Assembly (NCBI GenBank): GCA_014529385.2
Contig: CM043942.1
Coordinates: 56,417,340 to 56,481,339 of the forward strand
Source: Adiantum capillus-veneris
Taxonomy: Eukaryota; Streptophyta; Polypodiopsida; Polypodiales; Pteridaceae
Reading direction: 5' to 3'
Length of the DNA stretch: 64,000 bases
Shown here: one piece after another, positions 10,980 to 23,282 of the stretch
Layout of the letters: every line of letters begins with the position of its first letter
How positions within the stretch are numbered: position 1 is the stretch's first letter
The notes under the pieces: generated by a model
What the model saw: only the letters and a program-made list of their open reading frames with translations
What the model was told of the DNA's origin: nothing
The model's database searches: none
Translations under genes and position numbers: made by a program

Positions 10980-12668
10980 TTTCAGGGGAGGGGAGCATAG
11001 CCTACAATAGAGTAGTTTCTTATTGTATTGAATGATAATGTATACTTACATGGTTATTATGCCCAATGGACATGGGTAATTGTTGGGAGGGCCTTAAGCA
11101 AGCTATGGATACATACCATGTGAAAAAGTTGGGGAGATGGAGGAATGTGAAAAAGAAAGCATCATGTATAGGAGAGACTTGAAAATAGAAAAGTATAATG
11201 TGATTAATTGCTTACAATAGAATTATAATTAGACTTCCCTTGAATCCATGACAAGCCCTCCCTTACTTTTCGAACTCATTGCCTTAAAGGAAGCTCCATT
11301 TTGCCAAAGTGGTTCTCTATGCTTGACAATAAGGACCTCTTTGTATGGATCTTGTCATCTTGTAGTAGCCATGATTTTTTGTGTTGAATTGTATCGACTT
11401 CCTCTCTTCCATGTCTTTCTACCACATGTATCATCATATGTCTAGTAAGGTTTATTCTTCTCCATATGTAAGGTAAGAAGTGAAAACTTATAATGCTCAA
11501 AAGGATTTTGGAAAACTGTATGCTCCATGTGAATCTTCTTTCTTGAGGATTTTTTATTTTTCAACATGGAATCATTGATCCTTTGTGGTTTGAGATGGGA
11601 ATGCATCCTTTCACGTCTAGATCTTGATGCTTGCTTGACCGCTCGCAAACTCTTTCTTTTTCTTTGTACTTAAAATGCTTTATACCTATAGAACAACACC
11701 TGTAAAGATAAGGATCTTAGCTAGTGGGCATGGTCTAGCATAACTACATGGAGTCTCTCCCTAGTCCAATGGCTATTAAGCTAGGGGAGGTTGGGCTAGG
11801 AGGAGTGTCTGTCATCGCCCAAAAGACCTTTGTCCTTATAGTCATATGAGACAAAAGGTCGGTCTGAAGGAGAAGGAGGGGCATGTAGGGGTTTCATGAG
11901 GCTTGGATGAGTTTCATGTGCATGCATAATATTTCTATCTCTTGGCACATGCTCCCCATGGTGGGATTGGATAGAGCAAGGGGGTGTGTGAAAGTGGTCT
12001 TGCATACACAACAAAGGTGGAGTGACTTGCCCAGACTCATGTGAGGCTAGTTCCAAATCTAAGAGTGTTTCCATCATGAAAATTTATTCCTTCTTTGGTG
12101 CACACATCGAGTAATAGAGAAACCTTTTCAGGTCTTCTTCATCTCTGCACGCTTGACTCTCACCTCTATAGCACTCCATAGGTTCATATTTGAAAACCCT
12201 TTCTCATTTTGGGTTCCCTTTTAGGGGTTTAATTCAAAGATCTTTTGGGCCTTTTAGTACAAGGAGGATTTCTTGAAACCTTGATGAGCATTAGCTTGCT
12301 TTATGCATAAACTCTCATTAGCATAGGTTACATTTTTAGGTGCCTAACCTAGAATCATTTCCATATACATATTTAAACCAAAATTCTTGTAACCACAATC
12401 AAGGAGAAAAGTATTAACATGAGATGACACAATAATTGAGGCCAAGTTTCATGATACCAATCCCTATTCAAAATTCTTTTCATTACTCGTGCTTTTAAAT
12501 CTCTTTACAATATCAGAGAAGCTTCAGTATAAATAGGATCGTGGAGGCTAAGATCTACATGACCCAAACAGCTAAGAGGCTTCCTTGATTATTGTTTGTC
12601 AGTCTCATCCCCTTCAAAGCTTCAATGAATGCTCAATATAAGTACATAGAAGATGAAAGGAATGGAAC

Positions 12669-12871
12669 GCTATCATATATGTGGTAATGATGTGTGTGTG
12701 CTCCTTTTCCATCAGTAAGAGGTTTTCTCCCCCACGCATTGTATATATGCCTATCAATCTAGGGATAACTTAAATCTTTCTATTTTGCACACTAAAACTC
12801 TTTGTTGTGCTCCTTGATCTTCTATGCCTTCTCCAAGTTGTGCGCAAATCATTGCAACCCTAATTCGAATA
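12669..12871 (+). mobile_element. Old copia LTR related to the young element at 29295
   Basis: Aligning by eye, this segment follows the 5' LTR at 29295-29518 along its length: GTGGTAATGATGTGTGTG, an AGGAGGTTTT-like block, GCATTGTATATA, ATCTAGGG, TTGCACACTAA, CTTGAT/CTTCT, CTCCAAG and GCAACCCTAATTC. It ends at TAATTCGAATA. Just after it comes TAGTATCAGA (12874-12883), matching the initiator-Met tRNA primer site of copia elements. It is therefore probably a decayed 5' LTR plus primer site. I see no gag or pol after it. Confidence 0.65.
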
Positions 12872-14993
12872 ATTAGTATCAGACTAGGCTAGGCATGCAA
12901 GGTTCAGGGGTAGGGAAATGGTAAGACCAAGGGGGCATGGACTTATGCTAAGCATGCAAGGTTTATGGGTCTCCAAAAGATAGGCTAGTCAAAAGCAAGG
13001 CTTTCAGGATCAAGGCTCCATATTTATGTATGCATTGGATGCATAATCATTTCAAAGTCATTGTAACTTGCCAACGTGTAGGCAAATAGGTACATTGAAA
13101 ACGCAATCATGCCGCTAGATGTTCTGACTTCCTATGCCACAAGTAGTGGTTATCAAAATTGGTAAGTATATTAATTTTAAGTTTCAATTTTGAGCTTATT
13201 CACCTTTGCAAGATTTTCTACAATGCCAACTTGACAAGCAAACATTGTTTCGGTCAAGTAGAGATTGGCAATAAGATGAAATTTGAAAGCTAAGCTTCTT
13301 GATCTATCTATTTCATGATTGGAAAATCTAAGTATTCTTAATAAGACGTACGCTTTGGCACGGCTTATTTTCTTTACGAAAGTTCAACAAGGTCGACTCT
13401 TTTTTGCTTTGACATATGTGCATCACTTTTATTGGTAGCAAGTAGGCATTGCATAGCTATCAAGCAACCAATTCATGGTACAACATATATAGATTAAGAG
13501 AGCCTCCACGCAGGTAATCTCTTGTGTAGACACATGAAAAAATTTGGTACGACTATTTTCATTGGGAGTATTTCACACCTAGCTAATACACAATCACTCC
13601 ATAGGTTTTGATAACCATGATTTGAGCATAGCACAGTTGTACTTTCAAGGAAAGCAGTCCACAATCTACCAAGAGGTAGTGGACAGTTTCAATTTTCTTG
13701 GTTGGTTTCAAACATTTTTAAACATGAAGTTAACCACGCGATTTGGATTGTAAAGGCAACACCCAGGGTTACCGGTTTCTACTGCTTGTTTTTCCCAGTT
13801 GTTTCTTTCAAGTTTGCAAAGTGCACATGACTCAAGCTAAGGTTTTATTCCTTTTGAATATGCTTTGCTTGACTTTTTCCAGTCAGATGACTAAGCTTGA
13901 ATGCTTTCATCCATTTTGCTCTTCAGAGATATGACAAGGTAATGTAAGAGCAAAGAATTTTGGGCCGCAGTGTCCCAAAAACATTTCTACATTATGCAGT
14001 TACGGATTTATCTGTAGGATTGATTTGGCACATGTTGCCACATGGGATGCAACATGTTCTAGGAACTCAAGGAGTTTGATTTAGCCAAAATGGAGAAAAG
14101 TATATGAGGGTCCCTCTCACTCATGTCCCTCCACACACAACTACATCTCATACTTGAAGGAGGTTGTTTTTTTAGACATCCTTAGTTGAGACATATTCCA
14201 CATGTAGAGAATATGAGTCTCTAGGACTGACATTGGAACCCACTATTTCAATTATGTGTTACGACAAAATCCCTAGGTGCTAGTCAATTTTTTTAATAGA
14301 CCATTTTGTGCATGTGGTATTAGGAACAACTTCAATGGTAAAAAATTATCGGATACTTAGAGCGGCTTGTTAAGGTTACAAGTGCCACTAAACATCATTA
14401 ACATATGGTTGTGTATGCATATAGCAAGGCTATGTATTATGAATGAAAATGTTTCATTGTTTGTACCTAGAAGTGACTATGTTTCACAGTCTATTATGGT
14501 TCAAATGTTTCAGCAAGGCTTGCAAATGGTTGCACTAAACAGGTATTTAGTTTCTTTCCAAAATTATTTACACTTCAATTTCATGTGTGTTATGAGTATC
14601 ATATTCGCCACCACAAGTATTGGAAAGTGTGATCATGGATATGCCGGTTCAGGTTCGTATTTTCTAAATGCATGTACACTAGGTGTTATGGGCCGTAGTG
14701 TTTAGCAAAGGCTTATTTGGAGTGGCATGCACATTCATGACATAGATCTACAATCACCAATAGAGTTCATGGCTTGGTTTTGGTGCTTGTGGATATTTCA
14801 AGTTAACCAAGATGGTTATTTATAGCATTGGCTATTCCTCATCCATGTTGTAAGGCATTGTGATCCCTGTGAAATCAAGCCAAAGGAAGTTAGTTTGGAG
14901 GTTTGGTGCTAGTCGACAAAAAATGCGAGTCATTGTAAGCAAATTTTAAGCATACGAAGCCAAAGTGGACAATCACTAGATGATGGAACATAG

Positions 14994-16157
14994 ATGGCTG
15001 ACTTAAATCCTAATGAAAAATGGAAAAAGACCAAGATGGACATGTGCAAAAAGTTGATTGAGACTGTTCAAATCTTTATGGATCCTCCACCAGCCATTTC
15101 TACCCAAGAGAGGATAATCCCTCATCCATTAGTAGACCTTAGGGACCCCAATGAGGTGAAAGACGAGAGTGAAGAGAAACAAAATCACAAAATTTTAGCT
15201 ACAATTGAAAACCAAAAGGAAACAACCAACAAATGACAAAAGAAAAAAAATTTGAAACAAATTACAGAGGAAGAACAAGTAGACACATGTTAAAAAGACT
15301 TGACAAATCAAGTGGTAGAGAACACTACGGATAACTCTGATTATCATATACCACCTAATGTGCCAAAGGTCAAAGACGATTGGCCTGAAAAACTTTGGAA
15401 CCTAGTTAGGAAGACGTGAGATCAGAATCACGATGGGAGGTTAGCACCCATTGTTGAAGCTGACCTTGACAAAGGCATGGTGGATGTCAACCTACAATCC
15501 ATGTATGGCGACCAAGGTATAGAGAAAATGAGAGGATAGTAGGGAGGAAATCTTTAAGGAGCTGCCTTCTTACTTGGGTCCCTGTGAAGGGAAATCTGAT
15601 GTTATGGTCCTACCATCACAATGAGAAATCTCCAAACCAACCATAGATTCTCAAGGGTTGTAAGAACTCATGTCAACACCAGTCAGATGCACGCCAATAG
15701 TGGCTGAGATGCTAAAAATCAAATTGCACATGTGAAAGATGTCAAGAAATATCTTGACAAAATGGGAATAAAGAACCCACCTAAAACTCTAAGCCGGGAA
15801 ATGGAGGAGTGGAAACAACCCAAAAAATATGCAAAGCCAGTTTCCATAAATAAAATTGGTGAATGAAGGCGAAGAAGGGAACACCACACTGCCCATAAAG
15901 CACCAAGGAGTAAAAACCATTCTGATACTAGATAGTGGATTGGGGGGTGCCATTGCTACTAAATTGATTTGGGAGAAATGGGAAAGCTTGCCCTTATAAG
16001 AACTCAGATGAAAATGCAACTAGCAAATGGATATATTGCAAAGCCAACTAGTATTCTAGAACAGGTGGTAATGACTTCTTATGGAATTGAGTATGAACAT
16101 ATATATGCTATAGTAGGATTTGGTACTGAGAATAACTATGATGCTATCCTATGAAGG
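14994..16157 (+). pseudogene. Gypsy fragment, gag-protease region (block 1)
   Basis: The frame 14994-15236 corresponds to the gag-protease linker of the fuller gypsy copy (about 37530-37700 there). The region from 15351 matches its stretch around 37830-38265, with several stops. At 15931-15939 the residues D-S-G in the context I-L-D-S-G mark the retropepsin active site, followed by a frame (15969-16154) matching the rest of the protease domain. The RT and RNase H that should follow are missing: the sequence jumps through a GA array into integrase. Only the part from 15351 on is repeated at 42804. Confidence 0.75.
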
Positions 16158-16232
16158 TTGTTCATGCACCGAAAAATATGGTGCAAGACTACGGCCCACA
16201 TCTATCGAAGTCGATGATGCAGAAGCGTGACC

Positions 16233-16342
<110 letters not shown>

Positions 16343-16499
16343 CCTTGAACCAATCAACCTTGGCAATGAATAAATGAACGTGTATACAATGGAGGCAAGG
16401 GGTTGCTTTTATAGCAACCTGAATAAATCTCCCTTTCTAGTCTTTGGCAAATAAGTAAAATAAATACCTAATAGCCAAAAGAAATAATGCATCTTCACG

Positions 16500-17454
16500 A
16501 GATATGGACTACCTATCAAAATAGTGAGTGATAGGGGCACACACTTTTTAAACGACGTCATTGAAAACCTCCTGACGAATTCATGGTAGTCCATCGTAAA
16601 TCGGCACCTTATCATCCACAAGCTAACGGTAAAGCAGAGAGTATGAACCAAATCTTATGCACAGTACTCACCAAAATCGTCAGTGACTCAAGAAATGATT
16701 GGGATCAAAATCTACACACAGTCTTATGGGCTTACAGAGTAGCTTTTAAAACCTCCATCGGCACGACACCCTTTAGCCTGGTATTCGGGATTAATGCGAT
16801 CCTACCATTGAAATTCCTAATCAAAACCCTAAGAGTAGCGACACAATTAGGATGGATGGGCCATGAGCTATCAGAAAGACAAGACACCCTGGAACAATCA
16901 GGTGAAACCCGACTGAGAGCCATAGCTGGGATATATGCTCAAAAAAAACAAATGAAGGCTTTCCATGATCAACACGTGATCGGCAAGGAGTTCCAAAAAG
17001 GGGATTACGTTTTGATGTATACCCTCAAACAACACTCCACAAAACTCAAAAAGCGAGGGATGGGGCCTTTTGTAATACATGACATATTACAAAATGGCGC
17101 CATCAAGCTTGCAACATTAGCAAGAGAGGAGATGCCTAATTGGACGAGAGTCTGCAGATTAAACAAATGTCTTCTTCTGCGGACAGCAGAGGAACTCGCA
17201 ACAATACATGCAGTAGCTCAGCGCAGAAGTCAACCACATGACATTCAGGAACATGCACAACAGGAAGCCAAAATCAAAATATTAAAGCGCAAGGAGCAAG
17301 TATACTTTTAGAGAAAAGCACAACCGAACGATTCTATTGAGATGACTCCGATAGCATCCATACAAACAGCAGCTACATGGTTAGGAGTAATGGATCTACA
17401 CATCAATTTACAACTTACAGAGCGAGCATTAGTGGACACTGGGGCCAGAGCTAG
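16500..17454 (+). pseudogene. Gypsy integrase and start of second protease domain (block 1)
   Basis: The translation has the gypsy integrase core (SDRGTHF, then YHPQANGKAES with the catalytic Glu), the GPY/F-type C-terminal part around KRGMGPFVIHD, and the basic tail. One frame shift occurs near 16575. After the integrase stop at about 17311, a frame encodes ERALVDTGARA, the beginning of an additional aspartic-protease-like domain. It is cut at 17454 where the LTR of a minus-strand gypsy starts. The first part of integrase (zinc fingers and first catalytic Asp) is missing. Confidence 0.85.
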
Positions 17455-18109
17455 TGAACATTCTTCTTCGGAAAATGCCCATTCCAAGTTATTAGCTTCT
17501 GAGTGCGGAATTTCCTTTTTAACACTCTAGAGTAAGCTCCCTCTGGCTTCTTCCACTTCTTGGGACTGGGTCTCTGGCCGTCCAATGATTGGACTGAGAT
17601 AGCTCAACATCATCCCAGCCATTTCATCCCGGTTATGAACTGCTGTCCCTTTCTCATCATCGATCGAGCGGCCGGCTCTTCTTGATTTTTAGAGCCCTAA
17701 AAAACTGAGCTTGATTGGAGGCTTTCGGTTGCAAATAAATCTCCCTAGAAAGAAGTCTAGCCTTTTTGATATCTTCTAAATGCTCATTAGCGAGGTTCGA
17801 TTTGGCTTCAAGCCATCATTTGTGTTTGACCTCAGTAGCATTTGAAATTGACCAAAAGACCATTTGTAGGCTGAAAGTACCAAACCACGAGGATCTGATG
17901 ATGTTAAGAACAATTTTTGTAATTATTCTTGCAACACCAGTACTATTTTTGCATTCCCAAGCTAGTGAGCCACCCCTGCCTTGATTTTGGCAAAAAGGAA
18001 CATGGATCGCAATCCATGTCGGGATGCATTTTGGAAATCTAGTTATAGGAGTTTGTTCCTGGATATCTGTGGGTGGTCCTGTACAATTTTCTTTGATTTT
18101 AGGGTTTGG

Positions 18110-18135
18110 GGAACATGGATCGTGATCCATGTTCC
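18110..18135. repeat. Palindrome with 12-bp arms in the LTR
   Basis: GGAACATGGATC, two bases, then its exact reverse complement. A weaker version of the same palindrome lies at 17997-18020. Both are kept in block 2 (for example 45543-45568). Confidence 0.85.
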
Positions 18136-18423
18136 ACCACCTTTTGCTGTTGTTTTTGTCCTGCTTGGTTCTGCCAGCTATTTGGGATCTACTGGTGAAA
18201 TATTTTGGTTTTTGATGGGTTTTGGACTTCCCCATTGGCCCTATTAGTTTATCGATTTTGTGACTTTGTACTGCTATGATCTGTTGTTTTGGCCATGTTG
18301 ATGCAGTATGAGACATACACACATGCTCTTGCAAGGTTAATGATCATATCTGTCAAATCTGGTGTAGTAAGATCCACCGAGGTGGTCACAGCGGACAAAA
18401 CAAATCCAGAAACTCTATGCTTC

Positions 18424-18445
18424 TGTGTGTGTGTGTGTGTGTGTG
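18424..18445. repeat. (TG)n microsatellite in LTR
   Basis: A TG run of 22 bp. The same locus in block 2 is a TC run of 83 bp (45861-45943), with identical flanks CTATGCTTCTG and GAATGCAAACGAGC. Confidence 0.95.
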
Positions 18446-18979
18446 AATGCAAACGAGCTTATGTTGTCCCATTTGACTATATGTTCCTAGTCTACCCAGA
18501 ATGCCCCATTTATACTTACCTCCATTGATCATATCTTGGTTTTCATATCACCTACGGTTCGAACCGTTCATCATTCTGACTCTTGGTTGGCAATTGGCAT
18601 TCAATCTGCAGTTTTGATCCTTTAGAAGTTGGGTCAAAATCCATCTTGACTCGAATCTTTCCATATTTGCCATGTTCAAAGTCCTTGCTTTGAAGTTTTG
18701 ACGTTTGCTTTCAAAAGTCAATTCCGACTTTCCTGGCTCGACATATCTATTTTTATTGATTATCGATCATTTTTTGCTTTTTTTAGTGTAATTAGCCAAA
18801 ATTAGTGTAATCCCCCTTATATACATACTCTTATTCTGGTATTGAATGGTGACGGTATGGCTCATGATTATGCCAACTAAGAGTTTGTAAGGTTCTGAAA
18901 AAGAAAGGAAAGGAAAGGAAAAGAAAAGAAAAGAAATAATATGATAATAATAATATATACAAATGATAGTCCTGCCACA

Positions 18980-18994
18980 TTTTCCCCCCTTCCT
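18980..18994 (-). promoter_or_regulatory. Polypurine tract of minus-strand gypsy (block 1)
   Basis: On the minus strand AGGAAGGGGGGAAAA lies immediately before the TGTGG start of the LTR. This is where plus-strand DNA synthesis starts in LTR retroelements. The tract is preserved in block 2 at 46479-46493. Confidence 0.75.
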
Positions 18995-20080
18995 AGAGTG
19001 AGTCGTCCCCGACGAGCATGTGGTAGAGTGCATGGGAAGAAAGGACGTGTCTATGCATAGTTGTATAGTGTGGCTCTATGATGCTGATGGAGGATATGCA
19101 TGGGGAAACAAAATGTTGTACAAGAGAGAGGTGCTGAACAATATGTTCAGTGGCTGCTAGTGGCGAGGTTGCTTTGAAGCTGCGTGGTCCAAACAGTAGT
19201 AATTGGAGAAGACGCGCCCTGTGTTTGACTGTGACCTGCAGAAAATTTTATTTTGCTGGTTGTTGGCTGGTTGGGTTTGCTTTGGTTTCCACTGAAATTG
19301 TTTGCTTGTGGTTTCTCTAGAAGAGGCATCTTGTGAGCGAGTTTGCTTTGGTTTCCATACCCACTTGTCATTTTTGGGTGGCCGAGAATGGTGTCTCATT
19401 GGCCTAGTTTGTCTAACAAAAGCCATAGGCAATTTGGCAAGGTATGACTTCTGTGTAGGCAATGTAGGCAGACTTGTATTCTTTTGTCGCTTTGGTATCC
19501 ACAATTGCTTAGGATTGGTTTGCATGATGGATTTTTTAACTCATATTTCCTTGACCGCTGTTGTGGAATATTGTTGAGCTGGTGCCTGTGGCGATGGTAG
19601 AGGTTCCCACACATGGTCTGTTTGTACGAATGGCATGGTGAAAGATTGGCCCTCTTTTTTAATCAGTAAGGTATTGTCGTGCCAGTTTGGTGTTGCTTGA
19701 TTAGTGCGCATCCAAGACACTCCCATAATAACTGCTTTGTTAAGTTGCTAATCTTTGACCACATGAAACTGATGCGGATAAACTGTACTATCAATGGTGA
19801 TTGGTACATTGATGTGGCCTAGACTGTCCATAGTGCCTTTGTTTCCTACCTTAAATTCTATAGTGTTTGGCATTAAAGGATCCCGCGTTATTTTTCTGAA
19901 AGTGGAGTAGTTAACCACATTAGCTCTGGCCCTAGTGTCCACTAATGCTCGCTCTATAGTGCCATCTGTAAGTTGTAAATTGATGCGTAGATCCATTCCT
20001 CCTAACCATGTAGCTGTTGTTTGTATGGATGCTATCGGAGTAGTCTCAATAGCATCCTTCGGTTGTGCTTTTCTCTAAAA
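18995..20080 (-). pseudogene. Second retropepsin-like domain and basic tail (block 1, minus)
   Basis: Downstream of integrase on the minus strand is a frame encoding LQLTDGTIERALVDTRARANV, then GHINVPITIDS and FHVV, and after a stop IMGVSWMRTNQ. This is the order of a retropepsin fold: D-T-G/A loop (here D-T-R, Asp codon 19937-19939), flap strands, then hydrophobic-hydrophobic-Gly before the last helix. A Lys/Gln/Trp-rich tail (for example LWIPKRQKN) follows to about 19157, and a C-terminal trace with MHRH lies next to the polypurine tract. The usual protease of this family lies before RT, so this is an extra domain. Several stops and frame shifts make this copy inactive. Confidence 0.7.
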
Positions 20081-21916
20081 GTTTACTTACTCCTTGCGCT
20101 TTAATATTCTGATATTGGCTTCCTGTTGTGCATGTTAGTGAATGTCATGTGCTTGACTTCTGTGCTGAGATGCTGTATGTATTGTTGCGAGTTCCTCTGC
20201 TGTCAGCGGAAGAAGATATTTCTTTTATCTACAGCCACTCGTCCAATTAGGCATCTCCTCTCTTGCTAATGTTGCAAGCTTGATGGCGCCACTTTGTGAT
20301 ATGTCATGTATTACAAAAGGCCCCATCCCTCCCTTTTTGAGTTTTGTGGAGTGTTGTTTGAGGGTAGACATCAAAACATAATACCCTTTTTGGAACTCCT
20401 TGCCGATCACGTGTTGATCATGGAAAGCCTTCATTTGTTTTTTCTGAGCATATCTCCTAGCTATGGCTCTCAGTCGGGTTTCACCTAATTGCTCCAGGGT
20501 GTCTAGTCTTTCTGATAGCTCATGGCTCATCCATCCTAATTGTGTCGCTACTCTTAGGGTTTTGATTAGGAATTCCAATGGTAGAATCGCATTAATCCCG
20601 AATACTAGGCTAAAGGGTGTCGTGCCAATGGAAGTTTTAAAAGCTACTCTGTAAGCCCATAAGACTGTGTGTAGATTTTGATCCCAATCATTTCTTGAGT
20701 CACTCACGATTAGATTTGGTTGATACTCTCTGCTTGCCCGTTAGCTTGTGGATGATAAGGTTCCGATTTGGGATGGACTACCATGAATTCGTCAAGGAGG
20801 TTTTCAATGACGTCCTTTAAAAAATGTGTGCCCCTATCACTCACTATTTTGATAGGTATTCCATATCTCGTAAAAACGTTTTCAAAAAGAACTGAGCTGT
20901 AGTTCTTGCAACATTTTTTTGGGTCGCTTTTGCTTCCGCCCATTTCGTCATGTAGTCTATTGCTACTATGATGTACACTGCATGAGTCCTGTATCTTGGA
21001 GGTATGATGGACCAATGAAGTCAATTCCCCATTTGGTGAAAGCACGTACCCCCATCATTGGCCTTAGTAGCATTTTGTCTCTTCATAGGGGTGGTTTTGT
21101 GCGTTGGCATTCATCACATTGTTTAACATATGTCTCTTCATCCATAAACAGGATTGGCCACCATATGCCTGAGTGTAGCACAAGATTTGTCATTTTATCA
21201 GTAGAGAAATATCACCTTGGCTATCCAAAGTGTGCTTGGTCTAAGATAACGTAATATCCGCTTTCTGTAGCACATAGCCGTAGTTGTTTGTCCTCCCCCC
21301 CCCCCCTATACAGTTGATTGGCAATGAGTAGATAGTGTTTGGCCTCTTCTTCTATAGTTTTCATTCTTTCTTTGCCCCATTCCATTGGGAAGGTCTTGTT
21401 TTTAAGTACTCAACTATGCTAGCACTCCATTTGGGTGCTTGGTCTACTCGAAACAGGGTGACATGTTCCACTGGAGGTTGTTTTGTACAACTATTGTAGG
21501 ATTTTACATATGTATGGACACTCTATTCCATGTTTGGCCAGTAGACTCCCAAACCCTTTAGCCATTGGCCTGTCTATGTTTCTCCATTGTGAAATCTTGT
21601 ATTTTGCATATGAGCCTGTTTGAGGTAGTAGTTGGATTCTTCCGGATGTACACATAGTCTTAGTATCCCATCCTTACCATGTTTGTACAGTTATCCTGGT
21701 AAACGCTGGAGATTTCGTGTTTGATGTATAATTGATGGTTGTCTTTCTATCTGTAATGAGGCGATGGTGAGTAGAGGAATAACTTCTTCACTCCATCTCG
21801 GTACCATTTCGATGTTAAACAGATACGAATCAGGAAGATCATCATCAACACCCTGAGGTTCTTCCCTATGAAATAGTCGAGAAAGATGATCTGCTCTTGT
21901 GTGTGGGTCCCCTTTT
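20081..21916 (-). pseudogene. Gypsy integrase (block 1, minus)
   Basis: Reading from 21900 down, the minus strand encodes a first HHCC-like zinc module (H...H...C..C ending near CTKQ), a spacer with APKWSASIVEYLKT, a second HHCC-like module ending around the CHECQR-like region near 21120, then the core with SDRGTHF and YHPQANGQAES and the C-terminal part with GGMGPFVIHD. Open pieces are 20710-21045 and 20225-20707; several stops interrupt the zinc modules. The core matches the plus-strand integrase at 16500-17311 closely, forming a long inverted repeat. Confidence 0.8.
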
Positions 21917-23282
21917 TTACGATGATTGAGAAGTCAAACTCAAGAAATAATATAAACCAGCAAATGATTCTTCAGTGTTGCAAGGTTTGTTTACTAGATA
22001 TAGCAGTGCTTGGTGATCCATGAAGAAAACAAATTTGTTTGCTAGAAGGTAGTGTCTAAATTGTTTCACAACATAAATCATCCCCATACCTTCTCTTTCC
22101 ATGGTGGTATGATTTTTCTTTGCGTTGTTTAACTGCTGACTAGAGTAGCAAATGGGAAAATCCATTTTCTTCTCTCCTAGTTGGACTAATATGCACCTGA
22201 TGGCATAGGTTGATGCATCCACATGAACATGAAAGATTTTGCTCCAGTCACGGGCTTGCAAAATTGGAGCATAAATTAATTGCTACTTCAATTTTTGAAA
22301 AGCCTGCTCTCATTCCTTCGTCAGAACTTAGCAATCAGGGTGTACAACAGCTTAGCTATTACAGCATACATATATATGAAACGCCTGTAGTACCCGCAAT
22401 GCCCCATAAATGCTTGTACTTCTTTCATCTTCGTTGGTCACGGTAGTGCAACAATTATTTGTACCTTCTCTTGATCCGTTAAAATTCGGTATTTTGACAC
22501 AATGTGGCCCAAAATTTTACCTTGTCTTACCATGAAGATGCATTTTTCCGGGTTTAAGGAAATACGATATGTTCTTCACTTTTTAAAGACTTTTGCCCAA
22601 ATGAGTGATGTGGTCACTTCTTCGATGAGAATAAACACAAAGATCATCCATGTAAATCTCCCAAAATTGTTTGAGGTATTCTTTGAATGCGTGGCTCCTT
22701 AGTCTTTGAAATGTGGCACGCGCATTGGTCAGGCCAAAAGGCATTACCCTATAGGAAAATACACCCCACTTTGTTACAAAAGATGGCTTATGCTGATCTT
22801 ATGCTTTAATCGTCAACTTATTGTATCCTGAGAACCCATTCAAGAAACTATAGGCCCCGTTTCCTGCTACCCTCTCAATAACATAATCTGTTATTGGCGG
22901 AGGATAGTTATTACTGATGGTGGCTGCATTTACTTGTTTGAGGTTTATACACACCCACAATTTGCCATTCTTTTTGGGTACCACCACAATAGGGGACACC
23001 CAATCAGTGTGTTCAATCTCATAGATAAACTCAGCATCCTTCAGTTTATCTGTCTCTTCCTTAATTTTCTTGGCAAAAGTTTCATTGTACGTGTAAGGAC
23101 GTTGTCTGCGTGGTCTGGCATCACTCTTAAGGGGTGTAGTGTGCTAACAAATCGCAGGATCTATCCCCTTCAGATCTTTGTATGACCATGCAAAGACATA
23201 TTTGTATCGTCTAAGCGTATCAACTAGAAGTTTCTCTTGCTCGTCAATAAGGTCCATGGCAATGTATGCTGGTTTAGGCTCC
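21917..23282 (-). pseudogene. Gypsy reverse transcriptase and RNase H (block 1, minus)
   Basis: From 23282 downwards: a linker with PAYIAMDL, the RT fingers with RRQRPYTYNETFAKKI, SPIVVVPKKNGKLWVCINL, the catalytic box Y-M-D-D at 22643-22654, then the RT thumb/connection (HCGYYRRFIY-like) and RNase H (HVDAS...I.C, TTEREG-like and FFMDHQALLYL). Stops and frame shifts break it into short frames (22799-22999, 21917-22261). Its upstream part (gag and first protease) is missing: homology stops exactly where the LTR at 23283 begins. Confidence 0.85.

Larger units (their letters stand above)
9886..14950. other. Non-coding spacer with decayed repeats
   Basis: About 5 kb without a supportable gene. 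It contains two GA arrays (10784-10977) and an old copia LTR (12669-12871). Short open frames (for example 11796-12077 minus, 14367-14705 plus) show no recognisable motif and I did not call them. The base composition is AT-rich, like the other transposon debris of the window. Confidence 0.5.
17455..18979 (-). mobile_element. LTR of the minus-strand gypsy (block 1)
   Basis: On the minus strand a polypurine tract (18980-18994) is followed by TGTGGCAGGACTATC, a fitting LTR start. The other end is placed at 17455, where the plus-strand gypsy homology stops and the minus strand would read ...GAATGTTCA. The span of about 1.5 kb has no coding domain. It carries a GT microsatellite and two palindromes around ACATGGATC. 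The inner end is well supported; the outer end is inferred from the homology break. Block 2 has the same LTR at 44879-46478. Confidence 0.6.

Noticed and set aside
10687-10998. Open frames of Arg-Glu or Leu-Ser repeats across GA arrays
   Set aside because: They are translations of the dinucleotide repeat in frames that happen to lack stops. The same holds for 16151-16348, 43642-43863, 45685-46031.
9886-14950. Host gene with introns in the 5-kb spacer
   Set aside because: Short frames are unrelated to each other, codon pattern is not gene-like, and I could not join any by plausible splice sites into a recognisable protein.
17816-18334. 172-codon minus-strand frame
   Set aside because: It lies wholly in the LTR of the minus-strand gypsy, is broken in block 2 and shows no domain.
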